From NCBI RefSeq assembly GCF_042652985.1, contig NZ_JBHSHQ010000027.1:69156-133155 (forward strand): a DNA stretch of 64,000 bases, in the 5' to 3' direction. Positions 1 to 8,296 of the stretch are shown here, piece by piece; position 1 is the first letter of the stretch; each line of letters starts with the position of its first letter. The translations under genes and the position numbers were made by a program. Source of the stretch: Ruoffia tabacinasalis. Lineage in GTDB: Bacteria; Bacillota; Bacilli; Lactobacillales; Aerococcaceae. The notes below the pieces were generated by a model. It did no database searches and was not told the origin of the DNA. It saw nothing but the letters and a program-made list of their open reading frames with translations.

Positions 1-405
1 AGGTTTTTTTGTTCCGTATTTAGAACGGCTTTGACGACGTTCAGTAACACCAGCTGTATCTAACGCTCCACGAACGATGTGGTAACGTACCCCTGGTAAG
101 TCTTTTACACGTCCTCCACGGATTAACACAACACTATGTTCTTGTAAGTTGTGTCCTTCTCCTGGAATGTATGCTGTAACTTCCATTAAGTTTGATAAAC
201 GAACACGCGCGTATTTACGTAACGCCGAGTTAGGTTTTTTAGGTGTCATAGTACCAACACGAGTACATACACCACGTTTTTGTGGTGACATAGTAGTTGT
301 TGAAGTACGTTTATAACTGTTATATCCAACGTTTAAAGCTGGAGAGTTCGATTTAGTCGTTTTAGACTTACGTGGTTTATTAACTAATTGATTAATTGTA
401 GGCAT
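1..405 (-). CDS. rpsL: 30S ribosomal protein S12, 3' end clipped by window edge
   Basis: Small-subunit ribosomal protein of the decoding centre. The minus-strand frame begins MPTINQLVNKPR and carries the conserved PKKPNSALRKYARVRL and the IPGEGHNLQEHS loop; it ends at the window edge after YGTKKP, so 135 codons are visible and only the last few residues and the stop are missing (the family is about 137 aa). The start at 405 is preceded by a strong GGAGGA Shine-Dalgarno. In Firmicutes rpsL heads the rpsL-rpsG-fusA operon, which would continue off the left edge. Identification is certain; only the C-terminus is unseen. Confidence 0.98.
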   Translation of the reverse strand, partial: MPTINQLVNKPRKSKTTKSNSPALNVGYNSYKRTSTTTMSPQKRGVCTRVGTMTPKKPNSALRKYARVRLSNLMEVTAYIPGEGHNLQEHSVVLIRGGRVKDLPGVRYHIVRGALDTAGVTERRQSRSKYGTKKP

Positions 406-438
406 GAATTGTCCTCCTCCCGTCTTCTTTTCTTAGTC

Positions 439-563
439 CACACATCCAAGTGTGTCATTTTATAGTAAAATTCAATAAACAACTTTTCAGTTGCTTAAGA
501 TAAGAGTTTTAAAGCAGTCAGCACGACTGTTGACCAGGAATCTGTCATTAAAACACCTTAGGT
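439..563 (-). ncRNA. structured 5' leader of rpsL (candidate)
   Basis: The stretch between the rpsL promoter and its Shine-Dalgarno, read on the minus strand, has three short perfect hairpins: CAGTC/GACTG at 515-519/525-529, CAACT/AGTTG at 480-484/489-493 and CACAC/GTGTG at 439-443/450-454. A leader of about 150 nt before a ribosomal operon often carries autoregulation by a ribosomal protein, but I do not recognise a named leader family. The hairpins are seen; the function is inference. Confidence 0.35.
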
Positions 564-592
564 ATAGTATCATGAGGATTTACTTTCGTCAA
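564..592 (-). promoter_or_regulatory. sigma-A promoter of rpsL
   Basis: On the minus strand TTGACG (587-592) and TACTAT (564-569) are separated by exactly 17 bp, a near-consensus housekeeping promoter. It would give an untranslated leader of about 150 nt before rpsL. Confidence 0.75.
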
Positions 593-612
593 TAGTCTTG
601 AGCATTTTTTTC

Positions 613-653
613 AAAAAAAACCGACTAATTGTTAATTTTAAACAAATAGTCGG
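613..653 (-). terminator. intrinsic terminator after the GNAT gene
   Basis: On the minus strand CCGACTATTTGTT and AACAATTAGTCGG (621-653) form a stem with one mismatch, followed by a run of eight T (613-620). It lies just past the GNAT stop codon. Confidence 0.85.
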
Positions 654-660
654 AAATATG

Positions 661-948
661 TTATTTATCAGCGTTGATAAAGTCATACTTTTCAGGTTCT
701 TCTTTGAATTTTCTCACAACATATGGACAAGTCGCTTTGATTTTCTTACCTTCTTTGTCCATTTCTGATACTAATTCATCTAAAAGTTTACCTGCAATCC
801 CTTGTCCTCTTAATGCGGGGTCTGTAAAAGTATGATCAGCGACTACCACTTGGTCGTTTGATGAGCTTGGTGGAAACGTAATTTCCGCTAATAACTTATC
901 TGCTTCGTCACGATATACAATTGCGTTACCTTCTCTTTTAAACTCCAT
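661..948 (-). CDS. small GNAT-family N-acetyltransferase (YjdJ-like)
   Basis: A 95-residue protein made only of the C-terminal core of the GNAT fold: a beta hairpin, then DHTFTDPALRGQGIAGKLL, the acetyl-CoA pyrophosphate loop (R/Q-x-x-G-x-G/A), then a strand ending CPYVVRKF. This size and pattern match the single-domain COG2388 group (E. coli YjdJ type); the acceptor substrate is unknown. I start at 948 because GGAGG lies at the right distance there, whereas the in-frame ATG at 987 has no ribosome-binding site. It follows lysS on the same strand and ends at a good terminator, so it may be the last gene of that transcript. Confidence 0.85.
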   Translation of the reverse strand: MEFKREGNAIVYRDEADKLLAEITFPPSSSNDQVVVADHTFTDPALRGQGIAGKLLDELVSEMDKEGKKIKATCPYVVRKFKEEPEKYDFINADK

Positions 949-1039
949 TAAATCGCCTCCTTGACGTCTATATAAATAGTTTACCATGGTTAGATGATTT
1001 AATTAAATTTAATGCTTGAAGCGAATAATCTAGGTGTTA

Positions 1040-2560
1040 TTAGTTGTTACGTAAAGTTGGGAATAATAATACATCACGAATAGATTGCGCGTTTGTTAAC
1101 AGCATAACTAGACGGTCAATTCCGATTCCTAACCCACCTGTTGGCGGCATACCGTATTCTAATGACTCTAAGAAATCTTCATCCACTGGATGCGCTTCGT
1201 CGTTTCCTTGATCTTTCTCTTCCATTTGAGCTTCAAAACGCTCACGTTGGTCTACTGGGTCAGTTAACTCAGTAAAGGCATTCCCATATTCATGGCCCGC
1301 GATAAATAATTCGAAACGATCTGTAAATCTTGGATCTTCTTGGTTTTTACGCGCCAATGGTGATATCTCTACTGGATGTCCAAATACAAATGTTGGTTGA
1401 ACAATTGTATCTTCACATTTATCTTCAAAGAAGTTGTTGATAATATGTCCAACAGTTGTGTCATGGTCGTTGACAGTTACATGGTGTTCTTTAGCTAAAG
1501 CTTTTGCTTCTTCATAAGACATTTCTTGCCAAAAATCAACGCCAGTAATTTCTTTAATAATATCTACCATATGAATACGACGCCATTCTGATTCTAAATC
1601 GATCGTTTGATCGTCATATACCAATACACCAGAGCCTAATACTTTATTAGCCACATGCTTAATTAATGATTCTGTTAAATCCATGACATCCGTAAAAATA
1701 CTATAAGCAGTATACACTTCTAACATAGTAAATTCAGGGTTGTGTGTTGTATCCACACCTTCATTACGGAATACACGACCAATCTCGTATACTTTCTCAA
1801 AACCACCAACTACAAGACGTTTTAGATGTAATTCTAAAGCGATTCGTAAATATAATTCCATATCTAAGGCGTTATGGTGTGTAATAAATGGTCTGGCATT
1901 TGCTCCACCTGCGATATTATGTAAAACCGGTGTTTCGACTTCCATATAGTCATTGTCATCTAAATAACGACGGATTTCTGAGATGATTTTAGATCGGTTC
2001 ACAAATCGTTCGCGACTCTCATCATTACTAATTAAGTCTAAGTAACGTTGACGGTAGCGTTGTTCAACATTTGCTAAACCATGATATTTATCTGGTAATG
2101 GACGTAATGCTTTTGTTAAAGGAGTGAAAGACGTTGCACGAACGGATAATTCACCCGTATTTGTCTTGAATAAATACCCCTCAACACCAACAATATCTCC
2201 TAAGTCAGCTTGTTTGTACCAATCATAACTTTCTTCACCAATCATATCTTTACGTACATAAAGTTGAATACGGCCTTTCATGTCTTGAATATGGGCAAAA
2301 CCAGCTTTCCCTTTACCACGTTTAGACACCATACGTCCTGCAACTTTTACGTTAATTTTTTCAGCTTCTGATAATTCTTCTTTTGTAAGGTGATCAAATT
2401 CACTTACGATATCTACTGAATAGTGTGTTCTTGTAAAACCAGCATCAAATGGGTTGACGCTATCTGATTCTAACATTGAAGTCATTTTTTCACGACGAAC
2501 TAATAGTTGGTCATTTAACTCTTCATGTGTTTGTTCTTGATTATCACTCACGTTATTCAC
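1040..2560 (-). CDS. lysS: lysyl-tRNA synthetase, class II
   Basis: Charges tRNA-Lys with lysine in the cytosol. The 506 residues are usual for bacterial LysS. An N-terminal OB fold (about 70-180) binds the anticodon. The catalytic core follows: motif 1 near residues 190-215, motif 2 FRNEGVDTTHNPEFTMLE near 275, and motif 3 GLGIGIDRLVMLLT near 480. The gene lies just downstream of hslO, as in Bacillus, where hslO, cysK and lysS share a neighbourhood. No T-box leader is seen in the 80 bp before the start. The GNAT gene follows on the same strand. Confidence 0.98.
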   Translation of the reverse strand: MNNVSDNQEQTHEELNDQLLVRREKMTSMLESDSVNPFDAGFTRTHYSVDIVSEFDHLTKEELSEAEKINVKVAGRMVSKRGKGKAGFAHIQDMKGRIQLYVRKDMIGEESYDWYKQADLGDIVGVEGYLFKTNTGELSVRATSFTPLTKALRPLPDKYHGLANVEQRYRQRYLDLISNDESRERFVNRSKIISEIRRYLDDNDYMEVETPVLHNIAGGANARPFITHHNALDMELYLRIALELHLKRLVVGGFEKVYEIGRVFRNEGVDTTHNPEFTMLEVYTAYSIFTDVMDLTESLIKHVANKVLGSGVLVYDDQTIDLESEWRRIHMVDIIKEITGVDFWQEMSYEEAKALAKEHHVTVNDHDTTVGHIINNFFEDKCEDTIVQPTFVFGHPVEISPLARKNQEDPRFTDRFELFIAGHEYGNAFTELTDPVDQRERFEAQMEEKDQGNDEAHPVDEDFLESLEYGMPPTGGLGIGIDRLVMLLTNAQSIRDVLLFPTLRNN

Positions 2561-2640
2561 TCCTCATTTACTTTATTACTTCTCTTAAAAATTAAAGCAC
2601 ATCTAACAAACAAATACAATGCTTGTCTTTATTATCTATA

Positions 2641-3516
2641 TTAGGCTTCTTCTACTAATGCAGTCAATTCCTCTTCACTAAACTGATAGGCTTCATTACA
2701 GTAATGACAGACTACTTCTGCTCCATGATCTTCGTCAATCATTGCTTGAATATCGTCTTTGCCTAATAATTTGATTCCATCAGAGAAACGTTCCTTCGAA
2801 CAATGACAGTTAAAACGGACATCTAAATAATCTAAGATTTTAGAATTACCTTCGCCAACTAATCTATCTAATAGTTGTTCTACTGTTAGACCACTGTTTA
2901 ATAAATCAGATACACGACCTAAGTTATTAATTTTATCTTCTAAAGCAGAGATGGTTTCTTCAGTTGCCCCTGGCATGACTTGAATCATAAAGCCACCGGC
3001 TTGTGCAACAATATCGCCTTTATCAACTAGAACACTTAGTCCAATAGATGAAGGTGTTTGTTCTGATACTGCCATATAATAGGTGAAGTCTTCTGCAAGC
3101 TCTCCACTGATTAATGGCACTTGTCCTATGTAAGGTTCGTAGTTTTCAATTTGTTTACTTACTTTTAAAAAACCAGGTAAGCCTACGGCACCTTTGACAT
3201 CAATTTTGCCTTCTTCATTTGAATCTAAGGCAACTTGTGGGTTATTTACAAAACCTCTTAAGTTCATTTTTGCATCACTTGTCGCTAGAATTCGACCTAA
3301 AGGTCCTTCCCCTGTGATATCTGCAGTTATTTGGTCATTCCCTTTTAAATTCGCAGCGAGTAAGGCTGTTCCAATTAAAGTTCTCCCTAATGCAGCTGTC
3401 GCAGTGCGCCAAGTATCGTGACGTCTTCTTGCTTCTTCAACTGTATTTTTCGCATCAATCACATACACTTTAACTTGCCCATCAAAGGCAAGCGCACGTA
3501 ATAATTTATCAGTCAT
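2641..3516 (-). CDS. hslO: Hsp33 redox-regulated holdase chaperone
   Basis: Cytosolic chaperone switched on by oxidative unfolding; it binds unfolding proteins when its zinc centre is oxidised. The 291-residue protein has the Hsp33 core (MTDKLLRALAFDGQVKVYV... SSIGLSVLVDKG) and the C-terminal zinc switch with cysteines in CHC and CHYC about 32 residues apart. I take ATG 3516 as the start because GGAGGAATGAAC precedes it; the longer in-frame version runs through this Shine-Dalgarno. In Bacillus hslO lies close after ftsH; here about 11 kb of fatty-acid genes separates the two. Confidence 0.97.
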   Translation of the reverse strand: MTDKLLRALAFDGQVKVYVIDAKNTVEEARRRHDTWRTATAALGRTLIGTALLAANLKGNDQITADITGEGPLGRILATSDAKMNLRGFVNNPQVALDSNEEGKIDVKGAVGLPGFLKVSKQIENYEPYIGQVPLISGELAEDFTYYMAVSEQTPSSIGLSVLVDKGDIVAQAGGFMIQVMPGATEETISALEDKINNLGRVSDLLNSGLTVEQLLDRLVGEGNSKILDYLDVRFNCHCSKERFSDGIKLLGKDDIQAMIDEDHGAEVVCHYCNEAYQFSEEELTALVEEA

Positions 3517-3681
3517 ATGTTCATTCCTCCATGAAAATTCCATGTTGCATTGTAATGTATTACCTTTTTATTTTCAACTAACATATAATAACACACATTC
3601 TTTAGTGAAATCATCATCAAAAGGTCTTTTCTCACTTTCACATATCTTACCACCAAGTCAGTGAAAATACACACAGAATAT

Positions 3682-3717
3682 AAAAAAGCTCTCCAAGTTT
3701 TCACCTGTAAGAGCTTT
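3682..3717 (-). terminator. terminator after the CoA-transferase gene
   Basis: On the minus strand AAAGCTCT pairs with AGAGCTTT (3685-3692 with 3710-3717) around a 17-nt loop and runs into a T tract. It lies directly past the CoA-transferase stop at 3725 and separates the island from hslO. Confidence 0.75.
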
Positions 3718-3724
3718 GTTTTAT

Positions 3725-5290
3725 TTAATTTTTTATATAGTCTCTTAAATTCCATGATTCACTGTAGTAACTTGAGTCAATCTCTTTCAGTTTGTCTGAA
3801 ATCAGTGGTTCAAACTCCATCCAATCTAAGATATCTTTTTCTAAGTCTAATCCTTGAGCAATTTCTGTTAGCACAAGTTTTGAATTTTTATTAATTTCAA
3901 ATACAGCTCTGTCCGTTACAATGATGATTTCTTTGCCATTAGCAATGGCTTCTTTACTTGAGAATGTAATATGCGACAAGGCAGATTTAAACTTCTTATC
4001 GACACCTGCGTGATTAATGACGAGTTGCCCATTCTCTACGCTAGTTTCCCCTTTAACAGTAAAGGTTCCAATAAAGATTATTTTTGAAGCACTTGCTGAA
4101 ATATCGATCATACCACCTGGACCAATGAGCATATCTCCAATTTGTGTAGTATTCATATTCCCATTAACATCCATCTGACCAAAGCCCAACACAGTTGTAT
4201 CTACGCCGCCCCCGTGATAATAATCAAACATATCTAATGTATTGATAATCGCATCTGCATTATAGTTCGTACCATAATTATAATCTGAGGCTGTCATTCC
4301 ACCGATTGCACCTAAGTCTGTGTTCAGAGTGAACTGTTCTAATAGATTGGCCTCATTAATTAACCGTGACACTTTATCTGCCATTCCAACGCCAATATTG
4401 ATAAAACTGTTTGGCTTTAACTCTCGCACCGCCCGTCTTGCGATGACTGTTTTGTTATCGAGGGGTAACTTCCGACTCTTCACTTTTGGTGTTCTAATTT
4501 CATTGGATAAGAGCGGACTATACTGGGTCATAAAGGTTTGTTGATGGTATTCTGGTTTAGCTTTTACAACATAATCAACGAGTACACCTGGTACATCAAC
4601 TTCTTTAGCTGTTAGTGTGTTGGCAGAAACGACGTCTTCAACTTGAGCAATGACAATTCCACCTGCGTTCTTCGCTGCCATCGCAAGCGTCAGTGCTTCG
4701 AGTTTCAAGGGTTCATGAGTAAAGGCTAAGTTCCCTTTTGGATCTGCATAAGTCGCTTTAATAAAAGTCACATTGATGGGTAAAGGTTTAAAATACAACC
4801 ATTCCTCCCCATTCACTTCCGTAACTTCTACCAATTCTCCGGCTGCTTTTGCACGATCATTAATGCGTCCCCCATCTTGGCGAGGGTCTACAAAGGTTCC
4901 AATACCTACTTTACTCCACACACCCGGTCCTTTGGCTGCAGCATCTCGGTAGAGTTTACCAATCACTCCTTGTGGAATCATATATAATTCATACTGATTT
5001 GCGAGAGCGGCTTTTGCTGATAAGGGCGCTCCACTCATATGAGTTCCGATAAAACGTTTTAGTAAACCGGGTTCAAGTAAGTAATCCATCCCCGTTCCTT
5101 CACCGCGACTCATTCCTGCCACAGCTATTAAAGTAACGTCTTTTGGGTGTTGATTTTCTTTGTAGTAGGCGCCTAGTTCTTTTAATAACTCTTCTGGCAT
5201 ACCTCCTAAACCATAGGTCGTTGTCGCAATCTGAGCCTGATCTGGAACATATTGCATCACATCTTTTACTGAGATTTCTTTTGTATCCAT
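3725..5290 (-). CDS. propionate/acetate CoA-transferase family protein with Asp at the catalytic Glu position
   Basis: Family I CoA-transferase with both subunit halves fused (521 aa), like propionate CoA-transferase and E. coli YdiF. Such enzymes move CoA between acyl-CoA and a free acid through a glutamyl-CoA thioester. The N-terminal half has the GxGG region TTYGLGGMPEEL; the C-terminal half has the NIGVGMADKV segment and FDYYHGGGVDTTVLG. At the catalytic site the usual ESGxIGG is TDLGAIGG, so residue 325 is Asp (codon GAC, 4316-4318). RBS GAGGTG is 5 nt before the start. It is the last gene of the fad island, 30 nt after the terminator of the flavoprotein gene. It may recycle CoA onto fatty or short-chain acids, but the Asp makes activity uncertain. 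Confidence 0.88.
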   Translation of the reverse strand: MDTKEISVKDVMQYVPDQAQIATTTYGLGGMPEELLKELGAYYKENQHPKDVTLIAVAGMSRGEGTGMDYLLEPGLLKRFIGTHMSGAPLSAKAALANQYELYMIPQGVIGKLYRDAAAKGPGVWSKVGIGTFVDPRQDGGRINDRAKAAGELVEVTEVNGEEWLYFKPLPINVTFIKATYADPKGNLAFTHEPLKLEALTLAMAAKNAGGIVIAQVEDVVSANTLTAKEVDVPGVLVDYVVKAKPEYHQQTFMTQYSPLLSNEIRTPKVKSRKLPLDNKTVIARRAVRELKPNSFINIGVGMADKVSRLINEANLLEQFTLNTDLGAIGGMTASDYNYGTNYNADAIINTLDMFDYYHGGGVDTTVLGFGQMDVNGNMNTTQIGDMLIGPGGMIDISASASKIIFIGTFTVKGETSVENGQLVINHAGVDKKFKSALSHITFSSKEAIANGKEIIIVTDRAVFEINKNSKLVLTEIAQGLDLEKDILDWMEFEPLISDKLKEIDSSYYSESWNLRDYIKN

Positions 5291-5312
5291 CTATACACCT
5301 CTTATATTGTTG

Positions 5313-5350
5313 ATAAAAAAGTAGACTCAGTGTTTGCCACTCAGTCTACT
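5313..5350 (-). terminator. terminator between flavoprotein and CoA-transferase genes
   Basis: On the minus strand AGTAGACT pairs with AGTCTACT and, inside a 1-nt symmetric mismatch, AGTG pairs with CACT (5320-5350), followed by six T (5314-5319). It stops the transcript from the upstream flavoprotein gene only 23 nt before the CoA-transferase start, so that gene is read by partial read-through or from a promoter I cannot place. Confidence 0.8.
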
Positions 5351-5384
5351 CAATGAATTTTTATTTAGTTGACCTTTAATTCGC

Positions 5385-6356
5385 TTAATTTGAATTTAAT
5401 TGTGTCATTCGTGTGTGCACTTGATTAAAGTCTTCGAGCATTTCAGTGAAGATATCTGATACCGATTTTATCTCATGGATTCGACCAATCCCTTGTCCCA
5501 TACTTAATTGTGAACCATCGATATCTCCATTTTTCATCGCTTCATAGGAGCGTCTACCTGAAATTAATGGCATCAACTCTTCTAAAGTCGCTCCATTCGC
5601 TTCTGCTTTAAGAATATCTTGAGCCATCTTATTATTAGCGACACGCATCGCATTGCGAAGTGACTTCATTGTTAAGACCGTCCCATACTCTGGAACAGAT
5701 AATAAGGCTTGGCGATAAGCATCAGATGCATTCACTTCAGGCGTCGCTAGGAACCGAGTAGACATTAACACACCGTCCACTCCTAATGCCATGGCAGCAT
5801 ACATACTCTTACCATCAACAATCCCTCCCGCTGCAAGAACAGGTACATCCAATTCTTCAGCTGCTTTTGCCCAAAGGATTTGACCACTGACTTGATCTAA
5901 GCCCGGATGCCCACCACCTTCTGCTCCGACCATTGTAATAATATCCGCACCATCAGATTGAGCCGCTAAAGCGTGTCGAATTGACGTTACTTTATGAATG
6001 ACAATAATACCTGCATCTTTCAGTGGTTGAATGAATTTGTCCGGTCTTTGTCCTGAAGTTTCAACAACCGGTACCTTTTCTTCAATTAACACTTGAATAT
6101 AATCATTAATTACCGCTGGCATCACAACTTCTGGCACTAAAGAAATATTAAAGGCAAAAGGCTTATCAGTTAAACTGCGCACTTTTCGAATTTCTTCTCG
6201 CAAGGCATCAACATCTGGAAAAGCCATCGCTGGAACAATCCCTAATCCCCCTGCATTAGATACCGCTGAAGCTAACTCCGCTAGCGACATATATTGCATG
6301 GCTCCTTGAATAATTGGGTACTTAATATTTAATAGTTCAGTGACTCTTGTTTGCAT
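5385..6356 (-). CDS. nitronate monooxygenase / FabK-like FMN protein
   Basis: TIM-barrel flavoprotein of the 2-nitropropane dioxygenase family, 323 aa. N-terminal KYPIIQGAMQYMS binds FMN; GAEGGGHPG carries the His aligned with the catalytic His of nitronate monooxygenases; VLAAGGIVDGKSMYAAMALG and GVLMSTRF form the phosphate-binding strands. Members either oxidise nitronates or, as FabK, reduce enoyl-ACP. Its place in a beta-oxidation cluster suggests a role on unsaturated or nitro acyl compounds, but this is inference. It has its own terminator and lies 102 bp downstream of the LysR gene on the same strand. Confidence 0.85.
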   Translation of the reverse strand: MQTRVTELLNIKYPIIQGAMQYMSLAELASAVSNAGGLGIVPAMAFPDVDALREEIRKVRSLTDKPFAFNISLVPEVVMPAVINDYIQVLIEEKVPVVETSGQRPDKFIQPLKDAGIIVIHKVTSIRHALAAQSDGADIITMVGAEGGGHPGLDQVSGQILWAKAAEELDVPVLAAGGIVDGKSMYAAMALGVDGVLMSTRFLATPEVNASDAYRQALLSVPEYGTVLTMKSLRNAMRVANNKMAQDILKAEANGATLEELMPLISGRRSYEAMKNGDIDGSQLSMGQGIGRIHEIKSVSDIFTEMLEDFNQVHTRMTQLNSN

Positions 6357-6458
6357 CGAATCATCTCTCCTTCATTTTTCGATGATGATAGAGCGATGAT
6401 TTCAAACAAATAACAAACTATTTCCTGTTAAGTTTTGTTACCCGTTCCTAGCTCATAT

Positions 6459-7406
6459 CTAATCATCTAATAAAAAATCGTATTTTAATGAATCATTTTC
6501 AAAATGGAAATTATTATATATAGATTGAAAAACAAAATCTTCCACTTTAGAATAATGCTTCTTCTTCTCTCGCATTAATGTCGGGATATACGGAATTGGA
6601 TCCTCAAAACGCTTTTCTACTACACCCATTTGGTTTAGTCTTGAAATAAACATACTAAAGTAAACTGTCGGTAAAAGAGCGATTAATTCGTTGTAGATCA
6701 CTGTTTCTATCATATAATCCCAAGAACTTGAGGTAAATAATTGCTTTGCTGTACTGTTATTTTCTTTTAATTTGTCTTCTACAAAATAATAGACGGCATC
6801 TTTTTTGTTATAGGTTACATAATGATAGCTGTCTAAGTGGTTCCATTTTAGTAAACGTTTTGTAACGAGTGGATGATCTGGTCCCATAAAGGCGACCACT
6901 TCAGTTCGAACTAAGGGATGTACTTCATAATTAGACGTATCAAAATCTTTCGGTGGAGCTAGAACTGCGATATGAATCACATTATCTTCTAGCATTTGTT
7001 GTAACTCATTCGTACCTGCTTCAACAATTTCGATATGTGCATTTGGATTCTCTATCAGAAAGCGAGGAATAAACTTATTAAAGAAAAAACGTAAATACGT
7101 TGGGTGAATCCCAATTTTAATCGTCCCTTTTTGGAATAAAGATTCCCTTTCGATGACATGCTCAAGGCCATTATATTGATTTAATACTTTTAGTGCGGAT
7201 TGATACACATGCATTCCCGAATCAGATACATTCACGATTCGTCCATTTTTTCGATTGAATAAAGAAACTCCCTGTTGATGTTCAAAGTTTTTTATAAACT
7301 GACTCAACGCTGACTGAGAAACATATAAATTCTCAGCCGCGACAGTCAGGTTACAATCTGATTGAACAATTTCTACAAAATATTGCATTTGACTAATTTC
7401 CATCAT
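6459..7406 (-). CDS. LysR-family transcriptional regulator of the fad island
   Basis: 315-residue LysR regulator: an N-terminal winged helix (MQYFVEIVQSDCNLTVAAE, then SQSALSQFIKNFE as recognition helix) and a substrate-binding domain from about residue 90 (GTIKIGIHPTYLRFF). ATG 7406 is preceded by GAGGTG at 6-7 nt; the longer GTG start at 7415 lies inside that Shine-Dalgarno. It lies between the enoyl-CoA hydratase and flavoprotein genes, all minus strand, and not divergent from its presumed target. A candidate operator is the perfect palindrome at 13245-13265. The ligand is unknown; a fatty acid or acyl-CoA would fit. Confidence 0.9.
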   Translation of the reverse strand: MMEISQMQYFVEIVQSDCNLTVAAENLYVSQSALSQFIKNFEHQQGVSLFNRKNGRIVNVSDSGMHVYQSALKVLNQYNGLEHVIERESLFQKGTIKIGIHPTYLRFFFNKFIPRFLIENPNAHIEIVEAGTNELQQMLEDNVIHIAVLAPPKDFDTSNYEVHPLVRTEVVAFMGPDHPLVTKRLLKWNHLDSYHYVTYNKKDAVYYFVEDKLKENNSTAKQLFTSSSWDYMIETVIYNELIALLPTVYFSMFISRLNQMGVVEKRFEDPIPYIPTLMREKKKHYSKVEDFVFQSIYNNFHFENDSLKYDFLLDD

Positions 7407-7473
7407 TCTAAGCACCTCAAATTCTTAATATTACTGGATAGTATTGCTATGCTTACAGTGTATCACAGCATTA

Positions 7474-8259
7474 TTAATTCCCTTTGAATTTTGGTTGCCT
7501 TTTACTTAAGAATGCTTCAACCGCTTCAGAATGATCACCACTTAAGGAACTTGCTCTCATATACTTCGCTTCTAATCGATTTGTCTCATCCATTTGAGGA
7601 TATAAGACACTAGCCAATAAAGCTTTTTGGTAAGCGATTGTTTGAGTCGGTCCATGTGCGAGCTTTTGAGCTAATGCTTGGGCTTCATCAAGTAAATCTT
7701 CATCTGCGACTTTACTATAAGCGAGGCCATATTCGACTGCCAATTCTGCATTAATCGGTTCATTCAACATAATATGTTTCATTGTTCGGTACGATCCTAA
7801 GGCTTGTTGTAAATTGTACATCAAACCAGTATCTCCTGGAAAAGCCATATTAATAAACGCCGTAAGTAAGCGACTCTGAGTACCCATCACAATGAAATCA
7901 CATGATAAAGCGAGTCCTAAGCCAGCTCCTGCAGCCACTCCATTAATGGCTGCAATTACGGGTTTTGAATTTCGTCGGATACTTCGAACCATTTCTCCTG
8001 TTTTAAGGACACCCTCTTCTGGTATTCCTTGTCCGGTATCAATGAGGTGTTGGAAGTATTTAACATCTCCTCCTGCACAGAAATACTTGCCTGCACCTGT
8101 TAAGATAACTGCCTTTACTTCTGGATTTTGATCGATATCTGCCATTACATCAATAATTTCTTGATACGTCGTTTCTGAAAAAGCATTTCCATACTCTTCT
8201 CGATTAATTGTAACGGTCGCTACTTGGTTCTCTATTGTGTATAGAATCGTTTGATACAT
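7474..8259 (-). CDS. enoyl-CoA hydratase/isomerase family protein
   Basis: Crotonase-fold enzyme, 261 aa. The oxyanion-hole segments are GKYFCAGGDVKYFQ (near residue 60) and AAINGVAAGAGLGLALSC (near 105). In the catalytic stretch INMAFPGDTGLMYNL the acidic residue is Asp, as in PaaG-like isomerases, rather than the Glu pair of classical hydratases. It may therefore handle double-bond isomerisation of unsaturated acyl-CoA, while the bifunctional enzyme does the main hydration. It is the last gene of the acd-fadN-fadA-ech run, 38 bp after the thiolase gene. Confidence 0.9.
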   Translation of the reverse strand: MYQTILYTIENQVATVTINREEYGNAFSETTYQEIIDVMADIDQNPEVKAVILTGAGKYFCAGGDVKYFQHLIDTGQGIPEEGVLKTGEMVRSIRRNSKPVIAAINGVAAGAGLGLALSCDFIVMGTQSRLLTAFINMAFPGDTGLMYNLQQALGSYRTMKHIMLNEPINAELAVEYGLAYSKVADEDLLDEAQALAQKLAHGPTQTIAYQKALLASVLYPQMDETNRLEAKYMRASSLSGDHSEAVEAFLSKRQPKFKGN

Positions 8260-8296
8260 TGCTTATCTCCTTACTTTCATTGATTAAGGTTTAGTA

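Noticed and set aside
3513..3755. 80-codon minus-strand frame before hslO
   Set aside because: It overlaps the CoA-transferase stop region, its terminator and the hslO Shine-Dalgarno; composition is AT noise.
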